Positions 8,746 to 16,579 of a stretch of 64,000 bases of DNA are shown here, piece after piece. The notes under the pieces were generated by a model. That model did no database searches. It was given only the letters and a program-made list of their open reading frames with translations, and was not told the origin of the DNA. How positions within the stretch are numbered: position 1 is the first letter of the stretch; every line of letters starts with the position of its first letter. Location: NCBI GenBank assembly GCA_002292265.1, contig DBBQ01000056.1, forward strand, positions 32,286 to 96,285, in the 5' to 3' direction. This DNA comes from Flavobacteriaceae bacterium UBA980 (lineage in GTDB: Bacteria; Bacteroidota; Bacteroidia; Flavobacteriales; Flavobacteriaceae). Position numbers and translations under genes: made by a program.

Positions 8746-10200
8746 TTATGTTAGTTCCCAACCCGCTCTATACTTTCGAGTAACAAATTGATTTGCAGCT
8801 TCTAGATTTTTAATTTTCATTTGATTTCCATCCCATAGCAGCTTTTTACGGCTGATCAAGTCCGGGTTCCAAGAGTCTGAACTTCTCCCTTGTAGTTCAT
8901 AGCTTCTGATCGCAATATTTCCCATCAGTACAGTTTCTGTAAGAGGTCCCGAATAATCAAAAGAAGAAGTCAAGGCTTTATGTTCAGGACTATTAAACCC
9001 GGCTTTGCAGGCATCTACCCATTTGCGTTGGTGTCCAAACTCGGGCTCTCCAGACTTTTCTTGACTACCGTCAATTACGGTTTCTCCCTTTCTGTATAAT
9101 TTTGGAAATTCACCGTAGGAGTCACAGGTAATGACACCTTTGTCGCCAATCATAATAACACCGTTGGCCTCTATACTTACATCTGCGGGAAGCAGATCAG
9201 GATGGAAGGGTTTAATCCCTCCATCGGACCAGGTCATTTGTATCGGACTTGGGTTTTTAGTTGTAGCATCAAAATGTATGGAAACCGAAGAAGATGCGGG
9301 ACAACCTTCGGGGTAGAAATCGGGGCTCCACATTTTGGAATAGATTGTACCCACACTGCATTCTACAGAGGTTGGATATTTTAAGCCTAAGGCTTTAAAT
9401 GGAATATCAATTAAGTGACATCCCATATCCCCTAAGGCACCGGTTCCAAAGTTCCACCAGCCCCTCCAATTGAATGGATGCATGTTGGGAATAAAAGGGG
9501 TTTCCTCTGCGGGTCCCAACCATTGGTCCCAATTTAGAGTATTCGGTTTGGCAGAAGCATCAGGCTTCGACATCTCCACTCCCTGCGGCCAGACCGGTCG
9601 ATTCGTCCATACATTGACTGCTGTTACAGTACCAATCATGCCCTCATTAATCCACTTTTGAATTTGCAGTTGGTCTGGATTGGAAGCACCTTGATTTCCC
9701 ATTTGGGTCACAACTTGCTTTTCACGTGCCATTTCAGTCAATAAACGCGCTTCGTAAATATTGTGTGTAAGAGGCTTTTGAACATAAACATGAATACCCC
9801 GTTCCATAGCATAAACTGCTGCAGGAGCGTGGTTGTGATCGGGTGTAGATATGGTTACCGCATCAATATCTTTTTCCTTGTCCAGCATGGCTTTGAAATT
9901 TTCATAAAAAGTAGCGTTTGAATAGCGCTTTATGCTTTTTTTGGCACTACTTGTTAGTGACGTATCAACATCACAAAGAGCAATGACACGTTCTCTTCCA
10001 TTTACAGTAGCATTGCGAAGATCACTCTCTCCTTTACCTCCTACACCAATTCCTGCAAGAGCTAATTGATCGCTAGGGGCGGTATAACCCACACCTCCTA
10101 GGACATGTCGTGGAACGATAAAGAGGGAACTCGCAGCAACTCCTTTTTTGATAAATGTTCTGCGTTTAATAGATTTCGATTTCGGTTTTTTTGATGACAT
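8746..10200 (-). CDS. Gfo/Idh/MocA family oxidoreductase, exported (second copy)
   Basis: 484 residues from the ATG at 10200; an in-frame TTG at 10221 is rejected because the ATG directly precedes a proper Tat-like signal, KRRTFIKK followed by a hydrophobic stretch. It has a Rossmann GIGVGGKG motif, an STPDHNHAPA loop, and QKPLTH where most of the family has EKP. These features are shared with the enzyme at 1483-2826, so the two are paralogues of one subfamily, though this one is 37 residues longer. Likely an exported NAD(P)-dependent sugar oxidoreductase in the same pathway. The start is 62 bases from the PNPOx-family gene. Confidence 0.88.
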   Translation of the reverse strand: MSSKKPKSKSIKRRTFIKKGVAASSLFIVPRHVLGGVGYTAPSDQLALAGIGVGGKGESDLRNATVNGRERVIALCDVDTSLTSSAKKSIKRYSNATFYENFKAMLDKEKDIDAVTISTPDHNHAPAAVYAMERGIHVYVQKPLTHNIYEARLLTEMAREKQVVTQMGNQGASNPDQLQIQKWINEGMIGTVTAVNVWTNRPVWPQGVEMSKPDASAKPNTLNWDQWLGPAEETPFIPNMHPFNWRGWWNFGTGALGDMGCHLIDIPFKALGLKYPTSVECSVGTIYSKMWSPDFYPEGCPASSSVSIHFDATTKNPSPIQMTWSDGGIKPFHPDLLPADVSIEANGVIMIGDKGVITCDSYGEFPKLYRKGETVIDGSQEKSGEPEFGHQRKWVDACKAGFNSPEHKALTSSFDYSGPLTETVLMGNIAIRSYELQGRSSDSWNPDLISRKKLLWDGNQMKIKNLEAANQFVTRKYRAGWELT

Positions 10201-10262
10201 CAGTAAGTAATTTAAATTCAAACCTCAATCTACAAAAAATAAACTGTTTCAAGTTATAAAAT

Positions 10263-10799
10263 TTAAGGAGCCAAAAACTGTCCTTTCCAATGATCAGAAG
10301 CTCTAAACTCAGCGCGAATGTGGTTGGGACGCTTTAATCTAAGATATTCCAAACGCTCTGCTTGAAAAACAATTTTTGTGAAATTCCCCTTAGAAAAATC
10401 ATGACTGATTTGATCAGATGCATCGATGGGAGTGCCTGGAGTTTGTTCGCTAGCATAGTCTTTTTTGCTGGGTTCAGGTAAGCTGTGGTAGAGATATGTC
10501 TCGTCGGTAGAACTAATCATCACAGCTTCCACTACTAGTTGGATGAGACGTATTCCATCATAAAATAAAAATTGAGCATTCGGAATACGGTTCAAGTCTG
10601 CAACTTTTTTGGAACGCGTGTCCGTGAAAATTGTAAACTGCATTTGCTCGGGATCAAAATCACGCAATACAACAGTTCTCAGGTGCGTCCCCCTCTCAGA
10701 TGAAGAAGTGGCCAGCGTAAAAAAACGAAAGGAATGTTTTTTGTGTTTGAGTGCGGCACGCAATTGTTTTTTACAGTCACCAAATATATCCTGTATCAT
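10263..10799 (-). CDS. Pyridoxamine 5'-phosphate oxidase-family flavin protein
   Basis: 178 residues from ATG 10799. A longer frame to 10865 exists, but its first 22 codons overlap the upstream gene, whose TAA shares one base with this ATG (TAATG), a typical coupled start. The split-barrel FMN-binding fold is seen in SFRFFTLATSS, RTVVLRDFD and FTIFTDTRSKKVADL. It resembles the Alr4036-like subgroup of PNPOx-fold proteins rather than true PdxH, because the C-terminal PLP-binding region is not recognisable. Function: FMN-dependent oxidoreductase of unknown substrate. Confidence 0.78.
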   Translation of the reverse strand: MIQDIFGDCKKQLRAALKHKKHSFRFFTLATSSSERGTHLRTVVLRDFDPEQMQFTIFTDTRSKKVADLNRIPNAQFLFYDGIRLIQLVVEAVMISSTDETYLYHSLPEPSKKDYASEQTPGTPIDASDQISHDFSKGNFTKIVFQAERLEYLRLKRPNHIRAEFRASDHWKGQFLAP

Positions 10800-11812
10800 T
10801 AATCTTGATTTTGGTTGAACCAATTTTTTGTTCTTAAAAGGGCGTTTTGCTGGATGTCTTTCCAAAAAAGATTTACGTCTGCAAAGTGGTAATTTCTAAT
10901 AAAGGACAAAATAAACCGCTTTTTAATTTGAGGTAGTGTGGACCAAAGCATCCCGTCGGTTTTAACCACGGAAAGGCTGTTGGGATAAATCTTTTTATCT
11001 GAAGCTAAAACCCCCAAATGCGACTCTTTAGGACCTGAGGGACTTTGATCCCAGGTAATGGGATTGGTTACCACCCCTCCTCTATACCATTTTTCGTAGC
11101 GTTTTGGAAGATGATTTATTTTATAGGTATTCCAACTGACAAACCCTCCAAATTGTTCCGGTTGCTCAAGTACGGGAATCGTTTTAAATTCTTTTTCGGT
11201 AATGCGGGAACCAATTAAATAAGCAGCAATAAGTTCCTTACGAAGGGGCTTGCCATCAAAAAACTCTTTTATAAGTCGCTTGGCATGAATCGCTCCTTGA
11301 CTGTGACCAGCAATAATGATAGGTTTGGATTGATTGTAGTTTTTTAAATAATATTCAAATGCATTTTTTACATCTTGGTAGGCTACTACACCTGCTTGTT
11401 TTCCCTGTTGGGCGTAGGGCTCTACGAAAATTCGGTAATGTGCCTGACGGTAAAAAGGAACGTAAAGATTTGCAGCTGCTACCCACGCAGAAGCCTGATA
11501 GGCAACTGACTTTTCAAGAACCTCTGTTCGAATGGAAGTTTCACGAATATCCGCATTCCACCTGGAATCTTTTTTGTCCACAAATAAAGTAGGGTAAATA
11601 AAAAAAACATCTGCCTTTTTGAGTTCAGGCTTCCCGACAACTTCTTCCAAGGAGGCATTCCATTTTTGAGGAAGTACTGCCCAATTTTCTTCCTGAGCAT
11701 AATCCGGGGTAGGAGGTACTTGTGCACTTAGAAATTCCATGCTTTTATAAGTGCTTTTACATGATAAAAATAGTATTCCCAGCAGGAACAAAAACTTAAT
11801 TTTCAATTTCAC
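10799..11812 (-). CDS. DUF3089 alpha/beta-hydrolase-like lipoprotein
   Basis: 337 residues starting at a GTG (11812). The GTG start gives a lipoprotein signal (hydrophobic 6-14, Cys16 in LFLSC) and lies 8 bases after a strong promoter; the much longer frame to 12082 would cross that promoter and the divergent sodC gene. DUF3089 features are PTPDYAQEENWAVLP near the N-terminus, DVFFIYPTLF, and a nucleophile elbow GHSQGA. It is probably a surface-exposed esterase or lipase-like protein, substrate unknown. It is translationally coupled to the PNPOx-family gene downstream. Confidence 0.82.
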   Translation of the reverse strand: MKLKIKFLFLLGILFLSCKSTYKSMEFLSAQVPPTPDYAQEENWAVLPQKWNASLEEVVGKPELKKADVFFIYPTLFVDKKDSRWNADIRETSIRTEVLEKSVAYQASAWVAAANLYVPFYRQAHYRIFVEPYAQQGKQAGVVAYQDVKNAFEYYLKNYNQSKPIIIAGHSQGAIHAKRLIKEFFDGKPLRKELIAAYLIGSRITEKEFKTIPVLEQPEQFGGFVSWNTYKINHLPKRYEKWYRGGVVTNPITWDQSPSGPKESHLGVLASDKKIYPNSLSVVKTDGMLWSTLPQIKKRFILSFIRNYHFADVNLFWKDIQQNALLRTKNWFNQNQD

Positions 11813-11820
11813 GTTTTGTA

Positions 11821-11850
11821 CAAAGATACTGAATGTATTTACTTGACAAA
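11821..11850 (-). promoter_or_regulatory. Bacteroidetes promoter (TTTG-N18-TATCTTTG) for DUF3089 gene
   Basis: On the minus strand TTTG (11850-11847), an 18-base spacer and TATCTTTG (11828-11821). The -7 element ends 8 bases before the GTG start, implying a leader of only a few bases. Confidence 0.75.
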
Positions 11851-11936
11851 TAAGTTTACAAGGAGGGAAGAATTCTTGATTTGATTTAAAAATAATTACT
11901 TTTACCCAAGAACCCGAACAAACTAAAAATAAAAAA

Positions 11937-12665
11937 ATGAAAAAGAACACGTATCTAATTGCAGTACTTCTGCTAAGTCTAACGCTAGCTTGCCAAAACA
12001 CACCAAAAAATGAAGCGCAAGAAAAAAAGGTAGAAGTTAAAGTTGAAAAAACAGACGAAGGATCTAAAGCAGAAATCACCACAACTAAATGGGTGGATGG
12101 TGAAGCTGTAGAAGAAGTTCAAGTTATAGAAGGGACACATAAAGAAGTAATGAAGAAAGTAGCGTCTTTGACTGCGGAATCTGAAGGAAATGAAAATGTA
12201 ATTCGCAAAACGAAAAAGAAGTTACAATTTAATCTCAACCCCAAAAGTGATACCCAAACGACAGGGAAAGTCCTTTTTACGGAAGAAGAGGGTAAAGTTA
12301 CACTTCAAGCAACGATTTCAGGTCTCACCGAAGGAACCCATGCCATACATATTCACGAAAAAGCAGACTGTTCTTCCCCTGATGGAAAATCTACTAGAGG
12401 CCACTGGAATCCAACTTTTCAGCCGCACGGAGCCTGGGGATCTTCTGAGGGATATCACAAAGGAGATATTGGGAATTTTGAAGCGGACAATGAAGGAAAC
12501 GGAGAAGTCACTTTTTCAACCGACCAGTGGTGTTTGGGATGTGATGATGAGACCAAAAATGTTTTAGGAAAGGCAATTATCGTTCACCAAGGGACGGATG
12601 ATCTGACATCACAACCTTCAGGAGCCGCAGGCGCTCGAATCAGTTGTGCAGGAATTATCCAATAG
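11937..12665 (+). CDS. sodC: Cu/Zn superoxide dismutase lipoprotein
   Basis: 242 residues. Lipoprotein signal with Cys19 (LTLAC), then about 80 residues of charged linker rich in Lys and Glu, then a complete Cu/Zn SOD domain (about 97-242). All metal ligands are readable: His138 and His140 (HIH), bridging His156 (GHWNP), His164, His174 and Asp177 (HKGDIGN), and His217; the gating Arg234 and the disulfide Cys145-Cys237 are also present. Two extra cysteines sit in WCLGC (199/202). It should remove superoxide in the periplasm or at the surface. Divergent from the DUF3089 gene; a near-consensus TACTTTTA lies about 40 bases upstream. Confidence 0.93.
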   Translation: MKKNTYLIAVLLLSLTLACQNTPKNEAQEKKVEVKVEKTDEGSKAEITTTKWVDGEAVEEVQVIEGTHKEVMKKVASLTAESEGNENVIRKTKKKLQFNLNPKSDTQTTGKVLFTEEEGKVTLQATISGLTEGTHAIHIHEKADCSSPDGKSTRGHWNPTFQPHGAWGSSEGYHKGDIGNFEADNEGNGEVTFSTDQWCLGCDDETKNVLGKAIIVHQGTDDLTSQPSGAAGARISCAGIIQ

Positions 12666-12668
12666 CAA

Positions 12669-13466
12669 CTAAAAATCCCACTGTCGCGTGACGTCAAGTT
12701 CTTTTTGAGCTTCTAATTCTTCTTTGGGAATGACCTTGAGAAAGGAAGGATGCTGTTCGATAGCATACTCTATCTTTTCCATAATACTATCTATGGATTC
12801 CGTTTCATAATCTATTTTCAAAGGCTCTTTGATAATTAAAGATTGTAGTATCCCTCTCTTTTTAATCATCAACCCTTTTTTGTCAAAAGAACGCCGAAAA
12901 CCGTCTATCACTATAGGAATCACCACGGGTTTGTAGTGCTTGATGATATGCGCCGTCCCTTTTCTTACGGGCTTAAAAGGCTTTGTAGTACCTTGAGGAA
13001 ACGTGATGACCCAACCGTCATCAAGTGCTTTTCCAATATTGGAAATATCACTCATTTTTACTTGTCTTTGAATTTCTTGACCGTTTTCACGCCAAGTACG
13101 TTCTATGGATACTGACCCTGCATAGGCAAGTATTCTTGGCAAAAGTCCAGAACTCATGGTCTCTTTCGCTGCAACATAATAAATGTTCAACTTGGGATTC
13201 CACAGATATCCCACATTTTTAATACTATCTATTCTTCCGCTGAGACTGGCGTTAAAGACATGAAACATAGCGACCACATCTGCAAAATAGGTTTGGTGAT
13301 TCGAGATAAAAAGTACATTTTTTTCAGGAAGTTCTTTGATGATTTCAGAGCCTTCAATTTTAAGCTGGTTAAATCCTCTATAACGGCGGTGCGTCATAAA
13401 ACCCAAATATCGAATCAACCATTTTTTTAAAATTAAATAATGACCAAAGGGGTTTTTCTTAAGCAT
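12669..13466 (-). CDS. plsC: 1-acyl-glycerol-3-phosphate acyltransferase-like (PlsC family)
   Basis: 265 residues of PlsC acyltransferase type, which adds the second acyl chain in phospholipid synthesis at the inner membrane. The family NHx4D motif appears as SNHQTYFADV (His57, Asp63), with five residues between His and Asp instead of four, and the EGT motif as FPQGTTKPF. The substrate-binding region KPVVIPIVIDGFRR follows. These deviations suggest a divergent subgroup with perhaps another acyl acceptor. It converges on sodC with a gap of 3 bases and is downstream of the Nudix gene by 31 bases. Confidence 0.8.
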   Translation of the reverse strand: MLKKNPFGHYLILKKWLIRYLGFMTHRRYRGFNQLKIEGSEIIKELPEKNVLFISNHQTYFADVVAMFHVFNASLSGRIDSIKNVGYLWNPKLNIYYVAAKETMSSGLLPRILAYAGSVSIERTWRENGQEIQRQVKMSDISNIGKALDDGWVITFPQGTTKPFKPVRKGTAHIIKHYKPVVIPIVIDGFRRSFDKKGLMIKKRGILQSLIIKEPLKIDYETESIDSIMEKIEYAIEQHPSFLKVIPKEELEAQKELDVTRQWDF

Positions 13467-13497
13467 TAGCAGTTTAAGTTAGTATTTAAAGATAGAA

Positions 13498-14139
13498 TTA
13501 ATTCGTACTCAGAGCCGCTAAAAAAACTTTAAATTCTGTTAAAATCATTGCAGTCGCTCCCCAAATCATATGGCCTTGATAAAAATAGCAAGGTACGGGG
13601 CTTCCTTGGAGGGGTCCCTGGGTCAATTTTCTTTGTTCTATTTCAAGCTCCATAAGCTTAAACAAAGGAAGTTCAATATGTGATGCGACTTCTCTCCTGT
13701 CTGGAAAAAAATCAGGATCTTGAGGATCATACGTGATAAAAGGACTTACCAAAAAATTACTGGGTGGAATATACAAAGGGGTCAATGGAATTAACTTCGC
13801 AACGGCCTCCAAGGAAACCCCTAACTCTTCTCTACATTCCCTAAGTGCTGTTTCTTCCAATGATGCATCTGACAATTCTGATTTACCCCCAGGAAAGCTT
13901 ATTTGTCCGGAGTGGACACCCTGGTACTCTGATCTCTTGATCAGGGAAAGATACATTTGATCTCCTTTGGGATAGCAAAAGAGTAAAACAGCTGCTCTTT
14001 TCGCGTTTTTAGTATAGACCGACGCTGGAGGCATCTCGTTTCTTCGGTGGAGAGGAGTAGCCAATAATTGTGCGCTTATCCCTGGTAATGAGAAATCATT
14101 TACTTTTGAAAAGGAATCAATAAAAGTTTTATAATTCAT
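13498..14139 (-). CDS. Nudix hydrolase, CoA diphosphatase type
   Basis: 213 residues from ATG 14139. The frame extends to 14247, but TAATTTTG at 14155-14148 is a good -7 promoter element ending 8 bases before this ATG, so the longer start is rejected. The Nudix box is seen as GGKSELSD and RECREELGV, with the GG-K and TALRE features of CoA pyrophosphatases (NUDT7/YeaB type), which split CoA to 4'-phosphopantetheine and 3',5'-ADP. SFPGGK precedes the box. Its start codon overlaps the start codon of the divergent cyclophilin gene. Confidence 0.87.
   Translation of the reverse strand: MNYKTFIDSFSKVNDFSLPGISAQLLATPLHRRNEMPPASVYTKNAKRAAVLLFCYPKGDQMYLSLIKRSEYQGVHSGQISFPGGKSELSDASLEETALRECREELGVSLEAVAKLIPLTPLYIPPSNFLVSPFITYDPQDPDFFPDRREVASHIELPLFKLMELEIEQRKLTQGPLQGSPVPCYFYQGHMIWGATAMILTEFKVFLAALSTN
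14101..14108 (+). promoter_or_regulatory. TAnnTTTG element for cyclophilin gene, inside Nudix gene
   Basis: TACTTTTG, 29 bases before the ATG at 14138 and inside the coding sequence of the opposite-strand Nudix gene. No TTTG partner is evident at the usual distance. Confidence 0.5.
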
Positions 14140-14884
14140 GATCCGTACAAAATTACTCATATTCTCTGTAGTCTCCCTCCTCCTTTTCAATGAATGTGGT
14201 TCAGAAAATGGAAAGAAGAAAGCCCTGTCTGACAAAGAAAAAAACACTGAGAATACAATTCAATCCTCAGGTACTAAAGACACTTCCATTGAAAAGAACA
14301 AAGAAATAAAAAAAGAAGAGATCATAGAAGAAGCCATTCTGCTGAACGATCAAAACGCAATTCCTTTTTTCTTTGACTACCAAAAACAAAATCTTGAAGA
14401 CAAGGTGCGAATTACGACTCGATTTGGAAATATAGACCTCCAGTTGCTTAAAAACACACCCTACCACAGAGCAAATTTTATCTATCTGACAAAAAAAGGA
14501 TATTTCAATGGAACTACTTTTCACCGTGTGGTTCCCGGATTTATTATTCAAGGAGGAAACTCGGATCGTATGGAAACCGCTAAAAAAAGAACGGAAATTG
14601 GTAAATATCTACTCCCTCCCGATACCCGAAAAGGATACAAACATCACAGAGGGGTCATTTCAATGCCAAGTAGTGAAATTGAAAACCCGCATAAGTTGGC
14701 ATCTCCTTATGAGTTTTTCATCGTACAGCAAGCCCCAGGAGCCTATCATCTTGACGGATCGTACACGGTCTTTGGTAAAGTCATAGCGGGGATGGAAGTT
14801 GTTGATGAAATCAATAAACAACGGATCGATAACCGAGAAGCACCATTGACGAATGTGATTATGGAGGTTTCTATTTTGCAATAA
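14138..14884 (+). CDS. Cyclophilin-type peptidyl-prolyl isomerase lipoprotein
   Basis: 248 residues. Lipoprotein signal with Cys20 (LLLFNEC), a charged linker to about residue 85, then a bacterial cyclophilin domain: RITTRFGNIDLQLL, the catalytic FHRVVPGFIIQGG, and SYTVFGKVIAGMEVVDEI. It would speed prolyl isomerisation during folding of exported or surface proteins. Some human-CypA active-site residues seem replaced, as in many bacterial cyclophilins. The ATG overlaps the divergent Nudix ATG (14137-14140 reads CATG), so each gene's 5' end is antisense to the other. oxyR follows after 97 bases. Confidence 0.9.
   Translation: MIRTKLLIFSVVSLLLFNECGSENGKKKALSDKEKNTENTIQSSGTKDTSIEKNKEIKKEEIIEEAILLNDQNAIPFFFDYQKQNLEDKVRITTRFGNIDLQLLKNTPYHRANFIYLTKKGYFNGTTFHRVVPGFIIQGGNSDRMETAKKRTEIGKYLLPPDTRKGYKHHRGVISMPSSEIENPHKLASPYEFFIVQQAPGAYHLDGSYTVFGKVIAGMEVVDEINKQRIDNREAPLTNVIMEVSILQ
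14148..14155 (-). promoter_or_regulatory. TAnnTTTG element for Nudix gene, inside cyclophilin gene
   Basis: TAATTTTG on the minus strand, ending 8 bases before the Nudix ATG (14139) and lying within codons 4-6 of the opposite-strand cyclophilin gene. Confidence 0.55.
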
Positions 14885-14981
14885 TTTTTCTTTATACTAG
14901 TGCTGTTTTATAAATGAAAAATATTGATTAATTTGAGTAAATATAAGTTTTTCTTATTATCTTTAAAAAAACAATAGGAAA

Positions 14982-15908
14982 ATGACTTTAACTCAGCTTA
15001 TCTACACCCTTGCAGTTGCTGAAAAGGGCAACTTTACTCTAGCAGCAGAAACGTGCTTTGTCACACAGCCTACCCTAAGTATGCAGGTTCAAAAGCTGGA
15101 AGAAGAGTTGGGAGTAAAACTTTTTAACAGGAACACCAAACCCATTGCCCTGACACCCGTAGGAAGCAAAATTCTTAAACAAGCCCGAATTATTGTTGAT
15201 GAAGCCAAACGAATGAAAGATGTCGTATCTATGGAGAAAGGAGAAATTAAAGGGGATTTTTCATTGGGAATTATTCCTACTGTTATGCCTACCCTACTCC
15301 CGTTATTTCTACAAACTTTTATCAAAAAATATCCTGGAGTCAATTTAAAAATCGAAGATTTAACTACTACCTCTATAATTAATCGTATCGTTGAAGGTAA
15401 GCTAGATGCGGGGATTTTAGCAACTCCACTAGAAAATCCCAAAATCATTGAAAAGCCTTTGTACTACGAACCTTTTTTCGGCTACATCCCAAAATCACAT
15501 CCTTTATCTAAATTGGAAAAAATCACTCCAGAGGACATTGAAAACATGGAAGTATTAGTTTTGGAAGACGGACATTGCTTCAGAAATCATGTTTTAAAAT
15601 TGTGTAAAACCACAAGCATTTCAAAATCTTTTAACTTAAAGAGTGGTAGTTTTGAAACCCTGATCCAATTGGCCAATGAAGGCCCTTGGATGACCATCCT
15701 ACCCTATCTGCAAACGCGAACACTTTCCCAGGAAAACAAGAAAAAATTAAAGAGTTTTGAAGATCCAGCGCCAGCAAGAGAAATCAGCTTGGTTTCCAGT
15801 AAAAGTCAATTGAAATTACCCATTATAGAAGCGCTGTCCAAGACTATAGAAGGAATTGTCAGAGGTGCTATAAAATTTGATAACATTCAGCTAATCTCTC
15901 CGAATTAG
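14982..15908 (+). CDS. oxyR: Hydrogen peroxide-sensing LysR-type regulator OxyR
   Basis: 308 residues. LysR winged helix at 1-60 (NFTLAAETCFVTQPTLSMQVQKLE) and an effector domain with GHCFRNHVLKLC. The two cysteines are codons 199 and 208, the same numbers and spacing as the peroxide-reactive pair of E. coli OxyR, so a disulfide switch is expected. It would activate catalase, peroxiredoxin and Dps-type genes, none of which lie next to it here. The upstream region has TTTG and a near-consensus TATCTTTA. It converges with the small gene at 15915 with a gap of 6 bases. Confidence 0.92.
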   Translation: MTLTQLIYTLAVAEKGNFTLAAETCFVTQPTLSMQVQKLEEELGVKLFNRNTKPIALTPVGSKILKQARIIVDEAKRMKDVVSMEKGEIKGDFSLGIIPTVMPTLLPLFLQTFIKKYPGVNLKIEDLTTTSIINRIVEGKLDAGILATPLENPKIIEKPLYYEPFFGYIPKSHPLSKLEKITPEDIENMEVLVLEDGHCFRNHVLKLCKTTSISKSFNLKSGSFETLIQLANEGPWMTILPYLQTRTLSQENKKKLKSFEDPAPAREISLVSSKSQLKLPIIEALSKTIEGIVRGAIKFDNIQLISPN

Positions 15909-15914
15909 GATACT

Positions 15915-16103
15915 TTAAAGAGAATAAACGACGGACTGCAAATCGGACCGATGCGCTACAAAATCAGTTACCCATCTTCTCAATAAAATCTGATCCCGAG
16001 GAGGCAAAAAGGTATAGGCCTTTCTTAATTCTTTTGAAAATAAACTAACGTCAAAACTTACTTTTTGAAGGATTTGTTGATAATATTTTAGGCTTTTGGA
16101 CAT
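15915..16103 (-). CDS. Small conserved protein of unknown function (62 aa)
   Basis: 62 residues, all-helical in appearance: SLKYYQQILQKVSFD, FSKELRKAYTFL, then LLRRWVTDFV. No transmembrane segment, cysteine pair or known motif. I believe short proteins with the same YY..IL.KVSFD....F.KEL..A pattern occur beside other genes in Flavobacteriaceae, which supports a real gene, but I assign no function. It lies between the oxyR 3' end (6 bases) and the PadR promoter region. Confidence 0.65.
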   Translation of the reverse strand: MSKSLKYYQQILQKVSFDVSLFSKELRKAYTFLPPRDQILLRRWVTDFVAHRSDLQSVVYSL

Positions 16104-16187
16104 GATTAAGATTTAAAATAGGATCCCAAATTAAATACATTAATTCACAGATAATGTTGTAGAAATGTTAAAAAATAAAAATAATAT

Positions 16188-16200
16188 TATGTAATACATA
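16188..16200. promoter_or_regulatory. 13-bp palindrome upstream of PadR gene (candidate operator)
   Basis: TATGTAATACATA, a perfect inverted repeat around a central A. Half of it (TACATA) recurs about 40 bases before the PadR start. It lies about 45-58 bases upstream of the PadR ATG, a likely place for autoregulation. Sequence fact plus inference; the known PadR operators ATGT-N8-ACAT have wider spacing. Confidence 0.4.
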
Positions 16201-16245
16201 GTTCTATCTTTTGTTTGCATATTTGCAATACATAGATAGCAACAA

Positions 16246-16575
16246 ATGAAAATTGAAAATACAACAGCACAGATGCGAAAAGGGGTTTTAGAATTCTGTA
16301 TTCTATCCTTGATCTCTGGGGGTGACTTGTACACCTCTGAAATCCTTGAAGCGTTAAAAAAAGGAAAGATGTTGGTGGTCGAAGGAACTGTTTATCCATT
16401 ACTTACCCGACTAAAGAATGCCAATTTATTAAACTACCGCTGGGAGGAATCTACCTCTGGACCTCCGCGGAAATACTATTCCATCACCAAAGAGGGGGAG
16501 GCATTTCTTACTGAGCTCCAAATCGTTTGGAACGAATTAAATAAAGCTGTAAAATCTATTGTCTCAAAAAAATAA
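16246..16575 (+). CDS. PadR-family transcriptional regulator
   Basis: 109 residues, the usual size of PadR subfamily 2. Winged-helix landmarks: MRKGVLEFCILSLISGGDLYTSEIL, then VVEGTVYPLLTRLKNANLL and the wing SGPPRKYYSITKEGE. These are usually ligand-sensing repressors of neighbouring membrane genes. The PspC-domain gene begins 4 bases after its stop, so the two form an operon, a pairing frequent in Bacteroidetes. A palindrome upstream (16188-16200) is a candidate operator. The ligand is unknown; envelope stress or membrane-active compounds are plausible. Confidence 0.92.
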   Translation: MKIENTTAQMRKGVLEFCILSLISGGDLYTSEILEALKKGKMLVVEGTVYPLLTRLKNANLLNYRWEESTSGPPRKYYSITKEGEAFLTELQIVWNELNKAVKSIVSKK

Positions 16576-16579
16576 CCTC

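Noticed and set aside
10800-10865. Upstream start for the PNPOx-family protein
   Set aside because: It would overlap the DUF3089 gene by 67 bases; the TAATG junction at 10799 is the normal coupling.
11813-12082. Long N-terminal extension of the DUF3089 frame
   Set aside because: It crosses a strong promoter and overlaps the divergent sodC gene; the GTG start gives a proper lipoprotein signal.
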